DNA from: JBLEFH01 sp047345645
GTDB taxonomy: Bacteria > Pseudomonadota > Alphaproteobacteria > Rhodobacterales > Rhodobacteraceae
Strand: one strand, 5' to 3'
DNA length: 50,132 nucleotides
NCBI GenBank assembly: GCA_047345645.1
Contig: JBLEFH010000012.1
The notes below the pieces were generated by a model. It saw only the letters and a list, made by a program, of their open reading frames with translations, searched no databases and was not told where the DNA came from. How positions within the stretch are numbered: the first letter of the stretch is position 1; the number at the start of each line of letters is the position of its first letter. Both the position numbers and the translations under genes were made by a program. Shown one piece after another: positions 42,355 through 50,132 of this stretch.

Positions 42355-42395
42355 GGAGAAAAGTCAGCTTAGAGATTTTTTTGCGATCAAGATAT

Positions 42396-42980
42396 TCATT
42401 CTATCGATTGATATAGAGCGGTTCGAACAGCATCTGCGAAGGCTTGTAGAAGATTGGGATCTGCCATCAATCGATCGCGGAGCGATCTTGGAAGCTCGAG
42501 TTGAACTCCTTTACCGGAGAGCGCACGGTTACAAATATTGTTAGGCTCAAGACCCGCAAGCCGTTGGTTAAACTCAGCCGAGAAGCCAGCTTTTCGCAGA
42601 GAGGCTCCGATGGCGTCACGCAGTGCAGTGGCCAAACCACCCAGCCAAACCACTTCGGTCCCATCGTTGCTTCTCCCATGAATCGCAACCGCGATCAGAG
42701 ATCGACAGACAAGCGAAAGCGCTTTTGGTTCGTCGAAACGATGGGAGGTTATATGAAAATGGCTGTGAGGTTTCCTCTTTAGAGACTCAAACGCGTAGAA
42801 CGAGAAATTATCGCCCGCCAGCTTCTCAGCAATTTCAGAAGTCCCTGGCTCTATAAACCCTCCGTGAGGTGCCAATATCAACACGTCTGAGGAACAGTCT
42901 GAAACCCGGATTTTATAATCAATATCTAGCTTCTCTTTGGCGGAAAGCTCATAAAAAGAGTTGTAGCGGTCGGCCATCAT
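42396..42980 (-). CDS. Poly-gamma-glutamate hydrolase-like protein
   Basis: A 194-aa protein resembling the phage-type PghP family, zinc peptidases that break poly-gamma-glutamate. The metal site reads LILAPHGGFIEPGTSEIAE (H and E), with a later histidine in SLIAVAIHGRSNDG. A fourth motif, GLEPNNICNRALSGKGVQLE, near the C-terminus carries the glutamate of the E-L-P end. The closing helices fit the family. It lies on the strand opposite to the tns genes, in an AT-rich block that replaces the start of the TnsC-like gene. Phages use PghP to breach host capsules; here it is cargo of unknown role. ATG at 42980 has a GGA upstream. Confidence 0.78.
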   Translation of the reverse strand: MMADRYNSFYELSAKEKLDIDYKIRVSDCSSDVLILAPHGGFIEPGTSEIAEKLAGDNFSFYAFESLKRKPHSHFHITSHRFDEPKALSLVCRSLIAVAIHGRSNDGTEVVWLGGLATALRDAIGASLRKAGFSAEFNQRLAGLEPNNICNRALSGKGVQLELPRSLRDRLMADPNLLQAFADAVRTALYQSIE

Positions 42981-43147
42981 CAAAATTCCACTTCGAAAAA
43001 TATACTTTCTAAAATATAGCCAGCGACCTCATTCGATCAAAGGCCATTTCAAAATTTTCTAATAAAGGTTCGCTCGAATAACCTACAGGATAATAGGCGT
43101 AAAATTATAAGCTACTTTCTCTTCAGACATTTTTTTCATGCATCTGT

Positions 43148-43546
43148 GCTCATGAACTGCTCAATCACGACACGCAGCTGGCGCGGCGGGTTCTGCCTGT
43201 GGCACTGCCGCGGCTCAAGCCTCTTGCCGATGTGGATGCGGTCCGCGACATGATCGCGGTCTAGGCGGAGACCGCCGGGGTGACTATTCCCGAGCCTTCA
43301 CAGATGACCGACATCGCGCTGCGCCTCATCTACGCCGCAGATCGCGAGTTCGGCCTTGCGATTGAGATCACCATCGACACTCTTGAAGATGCGCTGCGGG
43401 AGGGCAGTGATGCTGTCGGTCTCGCGCATTTTGCCGGGACCTTCGCACGGCGCTCCGGCTGTATCGACGGGCTCAATCCCTTCGTGATCGACGATTACGA
43501 CCGGCTCGATGTACGCGCGCTTTTGGACCGGGACCCCGAGCTTTGA
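43148..43546 (+). pseudogene. TnsC/TniB ATPase remnant (C-terminal, with internal stop)
   Basis: In the frame that reads through to the TniQ start, the sequence gives AHELLNHDTQLARRVLPVAL, then PRLKPLADVDAVRDMIAV. A TAG stop follows at 43262-43264, and beyond it AETAGVTIPEPSQMTDIALR, a typical TniB C-terminal helical region. About 130 residues remain of a protein that is normally over 300; the Walker A and B parts are gone. The upstream AT-rich block with the PGA hydrolase has replaced them. The remnant stop overlaps the TTG start of tniQ. Without TnsC the transposon is probably not autonomous. Confidence 0.82.
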
Positions 43547-45450
43547 GCACGCTCTCCCTGACACTGTCGGCGTCTCCTCGCGAGACGCCGACATCCTATC
43601 TCTCGCGCCTCGCCGCCCGGAACCTTGCCCCCGACATGGAGAGTTTTAGTCAGGATGTCGGGCTCGATCTGCCCGCCCTCTCCACCGGCGATCCGGCATC
43701 GGTGGCGCAGCTTTGCCGCCTGGCGCGCCTGCCGGCCGCAAGCTTTGCCCGGACGACCATCCTCAAAACCTCTACCATGAAATATCTCGTGGGCCGCGAG
43801 GTGCTCAACACCGAGACCCTGGGGCGCGGCGAGATCCGCTATTGCCCGCACTGTCTCGCGGACGGGCTGGAGAGCGGCCCCACCTGGCAGGTGGTCTTTC
43901 CCCTGCACTGGCAGTATCTGCAAATCCGGCGCTGCACGGCCCATGGCACCCTTTTGCAGAGCCACCGGCCCAAAACCACGCGCGCCGCGCCGTTCGATAG
44001 CACCGCTTTTTTGCGCCGCCTCTCGCCCGAGGGGAAGCCAACCCACTCTATTGATGTCAAAGCCGCGGATCCGCTCGATCACTATCTCACCGCCCGCGCC
44101 TATGGCGATCTTGCTGGTCTCTGGTGCGATCAACTTGACCTCCCCGGCTTCGTCAAAGCCTGCGAAGCCTTTGGCACGCTCATGGAGTATGGCCGTGATC
44201 AGCGCGCCTCATCGCTGAGCGCGGAGGCGCGGCGTGACGCGATGGCGACGGGCTTTGACGTGCTGCGCCGCGGTCCGCCAGCGATCCGCGCCGCGCTCGA
44301 TACCTTCAACCGCGAAACGCCCAAACGGGGCGGCAATCAGCCCCATCCGAGCAACGGGGAGGTGCAACGGCTTCTGGGGGCGGATGGCAAGCTGCGCGCC
44401 GATCTCGATCCGCTTCGCGACATCGTGCGGGATTACTTTTTGGATAATTATCCTTATCGGCCCGGCACGATCATTCTGGGCCAAATGATCGACAGGCCGC
44501 GTGTGCTCTCGATCCGCACTGCCTGCCGCCAGATCGGCATGCGCGACTCGCTCCTCAAAGAAATTCTGATCCGGCGCGGGCTGGCGGCGCGCGACGAGAC
44601 CGGCGCATTTACTCTGAAAACCCCGCTCACCCGCGCGCTCGTGGATGAGTTGAAGGCCGAGAAGGACAACTATCTCGATCAAACACAAACCGCCGCAGCC
44701 CTGGGATGCAGCTTTGCGATGTTCAAGCAACTGCAAAACGCAGGCGTTCTCGAACCCGCCGACGGCACTGGCCGCTGGAAGCGCGAGGGATTCTATCGGC
44801 CTGACCTCGACGCCTTGCCCACGCAGATTGGCGGACAAGCGCCGCACATGTCTAAGACGCCCCAAAACCTCTGCACGATCGAGCTTGCAACCCGCAAAGC
44901 GAACTGCAGCGTGCCGGATATCGTGCGCCTGTTGCTGGACGGAACGCTCAAGGCAAAAGCTCGGCGCAGCAAGGCGCTGCGCCTCGATACGCTGCTCGTC
45001 GACCCGGGCGATATCTTGGCCCTTCGTGAAACCACCGCGCCCAATGGGTATTCAAAAACCGAGACACGAAGGCGGCTCTTCATCGATGCGGCGACGCTGA
45101 ACTGGCTGATCGACGCGGGCTACATCGACCTGCAGCGCATGCGGCACAGCCACACCCGTGTCACGCGCGACTATATCACCGCGGAATCGCTGCAGCGCTT
45201 CGAGTCCGCTTATGGCACAGCAGAAGCCATCGCGCGGAAACATGGACAGTCCGCGAAAGACATAAGGCGGGTGGTACGAGGCAAGGGCTTGAGCGAGATT
45301 AATGAGGGCCTAGCGTTGCGGAAGATCTACAGGAAGGATGAGGTCATACCGCACTTAAACGTCTCAGACTCGCAGCAACGGACTGCGCGTAAAAAGGCGA
45401 TCAAGCAATCGATCCAGCGGGAAGTGGATAGCGACGATGCAGGATATTGA
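43543..45450 (+). CDS. tniQ: TniQ/TnsD-family target-selection protein
   Basis: A 635-aa TniQ-family protein. In Tn7-like elements TniQ or TnsD chooses the target site. The N-terminal TniQ domain shows ETPTSYLSRLAARNLAP, then the zinc finger IRYCPHCLADG (C101, C104) and the partner RRCTAHGTLL (C131, H134), with the conserved W near 124 (LHWQYLQIRRC). The long C-terminal half has two HTH-like regions (SIRTACRQIGMRDSLLKEIL; RRLFIDAATLNWLIDAG), suggesting sequence-specific DNA binding in the manner of TnsD. The TTG start overlaps the remnant's stop (TTGA). The natural attachment site is unknown. A tRNA-Pro lies about 10.7 kb upstream, which is worth testing as a target. Confidence 0.87.
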   Translation: MSTLSLTLSASPRETPTSYLSRLAARNLAPDMESFSQDVGLDLPALSTGDPASVAQLCRLARLPAASFARTTILKTSTMKYLVGREVLNTETLGRGEIRYCPHCLADGLESGPTWQVVFPLHWQYLQIRRCTAHGTLLQSHRPKTTRAAPFDSTAFLRRLSPEGKPTHSIDVKAADPLDHYLTARAYGDLAGLWCDQLDLPGFVKACEAFGTLMEYGRDQRASSLSAEARRDAMATGFDVLRRGPPAIRAALDTFNRETPKRGGNQPHPSNGEVQRLLGADGKLRADLDPLRDIVRDYFLDNYPYRPGTIILGQMIDRPRVLSIRTACRQIGMRDSLLKEILIRRGLAARDETGAFTLKTPLTRALVDELKAEKDNYLDQTQTAAALGCSFAMFKQLQNAGVLEPADGTGRWKREGFYRPDLDALPTQIGGQAPHMSKTPQNLCTIELATRKANCSVPDIVRLLLDGTLKAKARRSKALRLDTLLVDPGDILALRETTAPNGYSKTETRRRLFIDAATLNWLIDAGYIDLQRMRHSHTRVTRDYITAESLQRFESAYGTAEAIARKHGQSAKDIRRVVRGKGLSEINEGLALRKIYRKDEVIPHLNVSDSQQRTARKKAIKQSIQREVDSDDAGY

Positions 45451-45595
45451 AACATCGTCACCTGTTTCTGGTTCTAGATTGGGAGCTCCAATGATGAAGC
45501 CATCTAAGAGATAGGGCGATGCAAAACACCTTCGCAGCCTAATTTTCGGAGAAGCAAAGGACACAAAGAAAGTGAACCTGATGGATTTCCAACTT

Positions 45596-46723
45596 TCACG
45601 GAAGCCCTTTGAAATCTCGCTCCAACAATGCATCTGGGATATCAATCCAATCCCACGTCTCGCCATCCCAGCGGCAGACACCGTGCTTTTGGTCAAAATA
45701 CATGAGAACCTCGCCAACACTTTTGATGCTTAATGGGTTGGGCGTATTTTGATTCACACTTGAAGACGGCAATTTAGGTTTCAGACGATCCATTTTATGG
45801 CCATCAAATGTGTATAGACCAAAATCCGAAGCCAAGATATACTGATCGTTGAAGCGATCCATGGAAATGAGAACATCATTTATCTGCTCGGCATAGGGAA
45901 CCATGCGGAAGCCGGATTCCAGATTGCCAAATAATACAGCGCCTTCACTGCCAATGAGCCAAACGCGATTTGGGCTTTCTACATATATGTCCGTGAGTAA
46001 TTGAACGGATTCCTCATCTATTGATACGCGATTTACCGAACCCGCTTCATTTCGGAGCAGGAGCGGTTCGGTCGCTCCATCTGACCCTCCAGACATTTGG
46101 TTGCCGAGTTGATCCATCAGCTTCATCACTTTTTCAAGATCACCTGCAGCGGCGGCGGCATCGATTTGCGCATTCAAAGTTGGATCAGGTTTGTAATCCT
46201 CGACCAGCAACGGAGGTGTGACGGACCCGCAAAACCAGCCCGAACCCGAAGCGTCAACTTGGCCCCCAACAATTGAAAATCGCGCTACGGCTTCGTCTTC
46301 AATGTCGATCTTTTGCCACCCCCCAGAATTCAAACGATAAAACTGACCTCCGAAGCCGAAGACCCACATATGATTTCCTTCTCCGGCAGCACCAGAAATA
46401 GGCCCGTAGCCCACTGAATCTTCGCTATAGAGACCTGCTCCAGCAATTTTCTCATAGCGAACCTCGGTGTCATCTATGACATAAATATCGCCTTCGTCCG
46501 AAATTGCGGCATAGCTCACAGTGCCCGAACTTTCTTTCAAGACTTCAATGGCGACAATCTTTCGCGGTGCATTCGTACGGCTCCACGGCTGATCAAAGCG
46601 ACCATCATAGCTTAGAATGATTGAAAATGGATCATCAGGATCGCCCTCATCAAGCGATATACAAAACCGGGTGGGTGAAGCGGCGCATGCAGCGTTCAAT
46701 CGTAGGAATTCGTGGGGGTTCAT
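45596..46723 (-). CDS. Propeller-like protein in the T6SS cargo block
   Basis: A 375-aa protein without a signal peptide or membrane segment. The sequence has repeated beta-strand units with W, G and Y (NHMWVFGFGGQFYRLNSGGW, NRVWLIGSEGAVLFGNLESG, NDQYILASDFGLYTFDGHKM), as in beta-propellers. Between them is a helical insert (DAAAAAGDLEKVMKLMDQLG). Proteins like this often accompany vgrG and PAAR genes as adaptors or immunity proteins, but I recognise no family. It lies last in the minus-strand block. Confidence 0.6.
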   Translation of the reverse strand: MNPHEFLRLNAACAASPTRFCISLDEGDPDDPFSIILSYDGRFDQPWSRTNAPRKIVAIEVLKESSGTVSYAAISDEGDIYVIDDTEVRYEKIAGAGLYSEDSVGYGPISGAAGEGNHMWVFGFGGQFYRLNSGGWQKIDIEDEAVARFSIVGGQVDASGSGWFCGSVTPPLLVEDYKPDPTLNAQIDAAAAAGDLEKVMKLMDQLGNQMSGGSDGATEPLLLRNEAGSVNRVSIDEESVQLLTDIYVESPNRVWLIGSEGAVLFGNLESGFRMVPYAEQINDVLISMDRFNDQYILASDFGLYTFDGHKMDRLKPKLPSSSVNQNTPNPLSIKSVGEVLMYFDQKHGVCRWDGETWDWIDIPDALLERDFKGLP

Positions 46724-47196
46724 TGATATCTCCTAGGAAATTAATAGCTGCCTCATGCAAGAACCATTGCCGCATCTGGCTTGGGCAACCCTATATTACT
46801 TGCCCGCAACCGATTGCCTCATAAGTTGCGGTTTTGCAAATTTTCATTTCGAAGCAATCTAGATCGTCAATAACAGGGCTTTCTTCTGCGAAAATTTGTT
46901 AATTAGGGAGACTGGTTCTGAGATCCGACCAACCGCTCCCGAGAAAATACGCTTAAAGATGCTCGCCTCATCGCCGTGGGCATCCGAGGTGTTCAAACGA
47001 AAAACCACTGCTTCTGCCTAGCAATGATGGCAGAGGGCTAAAGCTTTGATCATCTACCAGAGAATATGACACACGAGCACTCTGGGCGACTCGCAGACAT
47101 CAGCCGCGACTGAGACAATCTATGCCTGTCATCATCGCGCAGCTCGGCGTAGATAACTCGGACGCAATTTAGATGCTCGTTACGCACCTGGAAATT
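46724..47196. other. Gap without a supported gene
   Basis: About 470 AT-rich bases between the PAAR and propeller-like genes. A few short open frames exist on both strands but none has a ribosome binding site or a recognisable product. I see no clear terminator. Confidence 0.5.
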
Positions 47197-47493
47197 TCAG
47201 ATGTTATCATCCGCAAACACATCACTCGAACCTTGCGCCACCTCACCACCGCAATCTATCGCATCCCCAACCCGCGCAAGCGGGATGCCATTCACAAATA
47301 CGGTTGGCGATCCCTCTGTAACGGCCCTGCCATGCGACTTGTGCTTAGGGCAACCATGCCTCTCAAGCGCATCGCCGACACGTAGCGCTGACAGACCGTT
47401 AATCTCGACATCGGGACTCCCCGAAATCGCGCCAGTATCAGGACATTTGTCGTGACCTGCGCCAATGTCTGTTTTGCGGCATGCTGAGGGCAT
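47197..47493 (-). CDS. PAAR-domain protein (type VI secretion tip)
   Basis: A 98-aa PAAR protein that would sharpen the tip of the VgrG spike. It has the typical cysteine/histidine metal pattern and PAAR repeats: ACRKTDIGAGHDKCPD, AISGSPDVEINGLSALRVGD, RHGCPKHKSHGRAVTEGSPT, VFVNGIPLARVGDAIDCGGE. Three histidines and a cysteine would hold the zinc at the cone's tip. It has no attached effector domain. It follows the vgrG and effector genes on the same strand, supporting a secreted T6SS module. Confidence 0.92.
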   Translation of the reverse strand: MPSACRKTDIGAGHDKCPDTGAISGSPDVEINGLSALRVGDALERHGCPKHKSHGRAVTEGSPTVFVNGIPLARVGDAIDCGGEVAQGSSDVFADDNI

Positions 47494-47590
47494 TAACTCA
47501 ACCTACGTAAATTTAGACAATCCGATGGAACGTAAAATTTAGAAAATATCACCCTATATTCTCTAAGTCTTGCTTTAATACCGCTGATAA

Positions 47591-48166
47591 TCAGCTGAGT
47601 TTGCCTAGCGCGCACCTCACACCGTTGAGGAATACTCTATCTGCTTCGGATCGCCCGAAATAAGTCATTTTACAAGAACTACTCCAGAAGTAGGCGTAGC
47701 GTGTGAAACTGAATGGCCTAGATGGTATTGGCTGCCCCATCTGCCACGCGTTCCAAGCTTCAGCCGCGCAATTATTCCTGTAGCTTTCGCCATTTCCTAT
47801 CATCGGAAAATTTACTTCGGAGTAGAACTGTTTCAGCCAATCAAGCGATTCCGCACTACCCATTTCAGCCGCTGATCTATGGATCTGCTCTGCCAAACAA
47901 AGGTCCCGTAGGCCCAGAGGTGTTTGAGCGTCAGCAACCAAATCTTCGGAATAAAGTGAAAGCGCGGCCAAATGCAGGTCATCGGGCTTGCCGGTTTCGA
48001 TAAGAGATAGAACACTTTGACGTGCTTCGCTCATGTCCGCACGCTCACTCGCCGTTACACAGCGATTGCTTTTCAGAACCGCAAGACCAAAATCAAGCAG
48101 CCCGAAGAGGACATAGAGGACAACAAGGGCAGCAGCCGTAGCGACTAGGTTCTTTCGTAACATCAT
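47591..48166 (-). CDS. Membrane-anchored periplasmic protein of unknown role
   Basis: A 191-aa protein with an N-terminal transmembrane or signal-anchor segment (LVATAAALVVLYVLFGLLDF) and a soluble, helical C-terminal part (ASERADMSEARQSVLSLIET, AEQIHRSAAEMGSAESLDWL). The helix pairs resemble Sel1/TPR-like repeats, but only weakly. Several cysteines could form disulfides in the periplasm. In a vgrG-effector-PAAR block an anchored periplasmic protein is a good candidate for immunity. It is AT-rich. Confidence 0.6.
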   Translation of the reverse strand: MMLRKNLVATAAALVVLYVLFGLLDFGLAVLKSNRCVTASERADMSEARQSVLSLIETGKPDDLHLAALSLYSEDLVADAQTPLGLRDLCLAEQIHRSAAEMGSAESLDWLKQFYSEVNFPMIGNGESYRNNCAAEAWNAWQMGQPIPSRPFSFTRYAYFWSSSCKMTYFGRSEADRVFLNGVRCALGKLS

Positions 48167-48279
48167 ATTGATTATTGATCTCCCAGCTCGAGACAGCTAT
48201 CGAGCTTCGGAGATTCAATAAGTATCCAGAAATATTTATTAAAAATACACATCAGCATATTAAATAAACTATATCTATA

Positions 48280-48444
48280 TTATTTACGAAAAAAAAATTC
48301 ATACAAATAAAATAAAAACCACCTAATAATAAAGAAAAAAATAAATCCAGCCAAAAATACATAATCGTTATCAGGGCTAATAAATTGAGATAATATTATA
48401 ATGGATACGAAAACGGATAATAAGTTTAAAATCCAGTAAATCAT
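48280..48444 (-). CDS. 54-aa membrane protein, candidate immunity factor
   Basis: A very small protein with two hydrophobic stretches (YWILNLLSVFVSIIILSQFI and YVFLAGFIFFFIIRWFLFYL) joined by SPDNDY. The ATG at 48444 is preceded by GGAAGG eight bases upstream, which decides the start; the longer frame at 48468 has none and overlaps the neighbour. It begins one base after the stop codon of the candidate effector gene, so the two are almost surely expressed together. A hydrophobic small protein right behind an effector with membrane-like segments is typical of an immunity protein. Confidence 0.65.
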   Translation of the reverse strand: MIYWILNLLSVFVSIIILSQFISPDNDYVFLAGFIFFFIIRWFLFYLYEFFFRK

Positions 48445-48445
48445 A

Positions 48446-49264
48446 TTAAATACCTTCCCATGGGCCATACTTATTTATATCAGCGGCATCGAAATGGAAT
48501 TCCCCAAAAACTCTATTATATATCTCATCGCTAACTTCACCAGATTGAAATCTGTATTCAATAACCTCTCTTATGTCTTCCATCATATCAATAACAATCA
48601 TGTAAGCGGCTGCGCCGCCAACAGCCAAAGCGATGCTCACTGGGGAGAAAGGGCTTTTACCAAGCCGGGATAAAATACCACGTGAAAAAGCATTTTGCCC
48701 GATGAGTGATTGAGCTGCTCTTTCAATACCAGCTCGAACGGATTTTTTTTCAAATCCCTGTCCAACGCCAGCGCCGAAGGATGTTGCAGCATCTAATCCA
48801 GCCGCCCCACCTAAAATTTTTAACGCTACTGCAATCCAAGCTAAAGTTTCAAATAAATCCGCCAATTCTTCTGGAGATTTACGTAACTCGAAAAACATCC
48901 ATGGAAACCAATCCATTTGATTAATTCTATGTTTCACAGAGTTATAAAAAGCTCCATCCCCCATATCATGAGGACGATTTTGCGTCCTCTTTCTGGGATG
49001 AAGACCATGCCACCTTTCAGGAAAAACAAAATAATCATCAATATAATCTAGTATGGCGTTTCCAAACTCATCAAACTCTTCTTCATCCTCCACACAGGGA
49101 AGTGCGAATAAGTGGACAAGTGCTACAAGAGCTGCTGCAGGATTTGGAGTTGTCCTTTCTATCGGAATATCTAGAATCGCACAAAGGTCTACCAATCGTT
49201 GCTGCTCTTCACCGTTAAGCTGTTGCCCTTCTTCTACTTTTTGAAGTTCAATATTATTTTCCAT
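48446..49264 (-). CDS. Candidate T6SS effector with hydrophobic segments
   Basis: A 272-aa protein with an acidic N-terminal half (MENNIELQKVEEGQQLNGEE, LPCVEDEEEFDEFGNAIL). Two hydrophobic stretches follow (WIAVALKILGGAAGLDAATS; SIALAVGGAAAYMIVIDMM), and the acidic C-terminus ends ADINKYGPWEGI. The hydrophobic, glycine- and alanine-rich segments suit a membrane-acting toxin, but no known toxin motif is visible. It starts seven bases after the vgrG stop codon and is followed by the 54-aa membrane gene. Its place makes it the cargo effector of the VgrG spike. Confidence 0.62.
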   Translation of the reverse strand: MENNIELQKVEEGQQLNGEEQQRLVDLCAILDIPIERTTPNPAAALVALVHLFALPCVEDEEEFDEFGNAILDYIDDYFVFPERWHGLHPRKRTQNRPHDMGDGAFYNSVKHRINQMDWFPWMFFELRKSPEELADLFETLAWIAVALKILGGAAGLDAATSFGAGVGQGFEKKSVRAGIERAAQSLIGQNAFSRGILSRLGKSPFSPVSIALAVGGAAAYMIVIDMMEDIREVIEYRFQSGEVSDEIYNRVFGEFHFDAADINKYGPWEGI

Positions 49265-49271
49265 TCACCAC

Positions 49272-50132
49272 CTAGTTCAGATCAATCCGCGGTGCTTTTG
49301 CGGCGATCGCGGATTGCCCATTTATCTTGATATCCGTTCCGTCAATCTCAATTCGTCCATCCGAATCCAAGCGGATTTTACTGTGACCAGCTCGCAGTTC
49401 AATTGCTCTCCCTGCTCTGATAATCCCGTATTCACCAGCATCAACTCTAAAAATCTTACCAACCTTAAAGGTCATACCCTTAAGGGCCTCCAGAACTACG
49501 CGTCCTGCAGAAAATATTGAGGCAGACTTTGAGGAATGTAGCGAAATGCTAGATCCTGATGTAATAGATACAGCTTTATCTATATTTACTGAAAGCTCGC
49601 CCTTCTTCATGTTGGATGCAAGCCCTGGACGAAATTGACTTCCCCATTTTGATGAACTTTTACCTATAAGGCTGCCTTCGCTTCGTCTCAATATGCTCGA
49701 ATAGCTCGTAGGGCCTATGTTGAGAGAAACCCCACTTGCAAAAGACAGTTGAGCACCCCCTAAAAATTCGCCAGTCGTATTTCCATAAGTGATTCGTCGA
49801 GCATTACCTTGAATGGTTTCGGTTAAATCATGTAACACCACTGTATTCATGTCTCTTTGTGCGTGTATGCGGATCTCCTCTTGCCCCGCCTCATCTTCGA
49901 ACCGTAGCTCATTAAACCCATCACCTTTATGCGTCTGTGAGCGCATGACCATGCGAGTTTTGTGCTTTGGGAGTTCATAAGGCACGCGCTTGGATGTGTT
50001 CGGCACCACGCCCGTCACCACGGGCCGATCCGGATCGCCGTCGAGGTAACTCACCATCACCTCCATACCGATGCGCGGGATCACCTGACCGCCCCAGCCA
50101 GCCCCGGCCCAGTTCTGGCTCACCCGCACCCA
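49272..50132 (-). CDS. VgrG spike protein, C-terminal part (cut by the window edge)
   Basis: At least 287 codons of a type VI secretion tip protein. The 5' part lies beyond the right edge. The visible part has the gp5 OB-fold boundary (WAGAGWGGQVIPRIGMEVMV, YLDGDPDRPVVTGVVPN) and the conserved NELRFEDEAGQEEIRIHAQR. Then come the spike's repeated beta-helix strands (TYGNTTGEFLGGAQLSFASG to the end). The C-terminus is standard, with no attached effector. It leads the vgrG-effector-immunity-PAAR module on the minus strand. Confidence 0.95.
   Translation of the reverse strand, partial: WVRVSQNWAGAGWGGQVIPRIGMEVMVSYLDGDPDRPVVTGVVPNTSKRVPYELPKHKTRMVMRSQTHKGDGFNELRFEDEAGQEEIRIHAQRDMNTVVLHDLTETIQGNARRITYGNTTGEFLGGAQLSFASGVSLNIGPTSYSSILRRSEGSLIGKSSSKWGSQFRPGLASNMKKGELSVNIDKAVSITSGSSISLHSSKSASIFSAGRVVLEALKGMTFKVGKIFRVDAGEYGIIRAGRAIELRAGHSKIRLDSDGRIEIDGTDIKINGQSAIAAKAPRIDLN

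Noticed and set aside
47173..47385. Plus-strand small gene opposite the PAAR gene
   Set aside because: Antisense to a well-supported PAAR gene and without its own signals.

Overview
The window looks like a Rhodobacterales (Paracoccaceae/Roseobacter-type) alphaproteobacterial chromosome. The evidence is the mix of core genes: aspS, carB, proC, lgt, leuB, a phasin, a DUF1467 gene next to methylmalonyl-CoA epimerase, UbiK next to lgt, a MidA-type methyltransferase and PgeF. Core genes are GC-rich with strong GC third-position bias. Several accessory genes are clearly more AT-rich. All calls come from reading the sequence and its translations; no database was searched.

Layout. (1) Positions 1-10,570 are accessory. 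A serine resolvase is followed by a small cluster for exported carboxymuconolactone-decarboxylase-like and cupin proteins, an alpha/beta hydrolase and a LysR regulator. Next comes a compact minus-strand integrative element resembling a phage satellite: P4-type integrase, unknown 304-aa protein, AlpA regulator, PC4-like ssDNA-binding protein, Toprim primase and DUF3987 helicase-like protein. No capsid, packaging or conjugation genes are visible. (2) Positions 10,576-32,884 are ordinary core chromosome: fasciclin protein, lytic transglycosylase, DUF1467-mce, response regulator, glycosyltransferase, EI24 protein, aspS-GNAT, pabB and carB (divergent), tdk, hydroxyacid dehydrogenase-CsaA, phasin with a palindromic operator, proC, YbjN, ubiK, then the tightly coupled runs lgt-midA-pgeF and leuB-GNAT, ending in tRNA-Pro(CGG). 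Two oddities sit in this core: a nested 155-bp palindromic element at 14,162-14,316 and one AT-rich orphan gene between carB and tdk. (3) Positions 32,885-50,132 form a second accessory region starting right after the tRNA.

The second island has three modules. The first is a minus-strand, defence-like block. Read in transcription order it holds an XRE regulator, a two-helix membrane protein, a PHP-phosphoesterase/ABC-ATPase fusion with a 98-aa overlapping partner, and a Septu-like ATPase plus HNH nuclease pair whose ATPase is split by a frameshift. The second is a Tn7-like transposition module: a Ner-like regulator, then tnsA, tnsB, a remnant of the TnsC/TniB ATPase, and tniQ. The ATPase has lost its N-terminal part, apparently replaced by an AT-rich segment carrying a reverse-oriented poly-gamma-glutamate hydrolase-like gene, and the remnant also has an in-frame stop. 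The third is a type VI secretion cargo module, minus strand and cut by the right edge: vgrG end, candidate effector, tiny membrane protein, anchored periplasmic protein, PAAR tip and a propeller-like protein.

Best candidates for something undescribed are the PHP-ABC ATPase with its small partner, the Tn7-like element without a working TnsC, and the nested palindrome at 14.2 kb.
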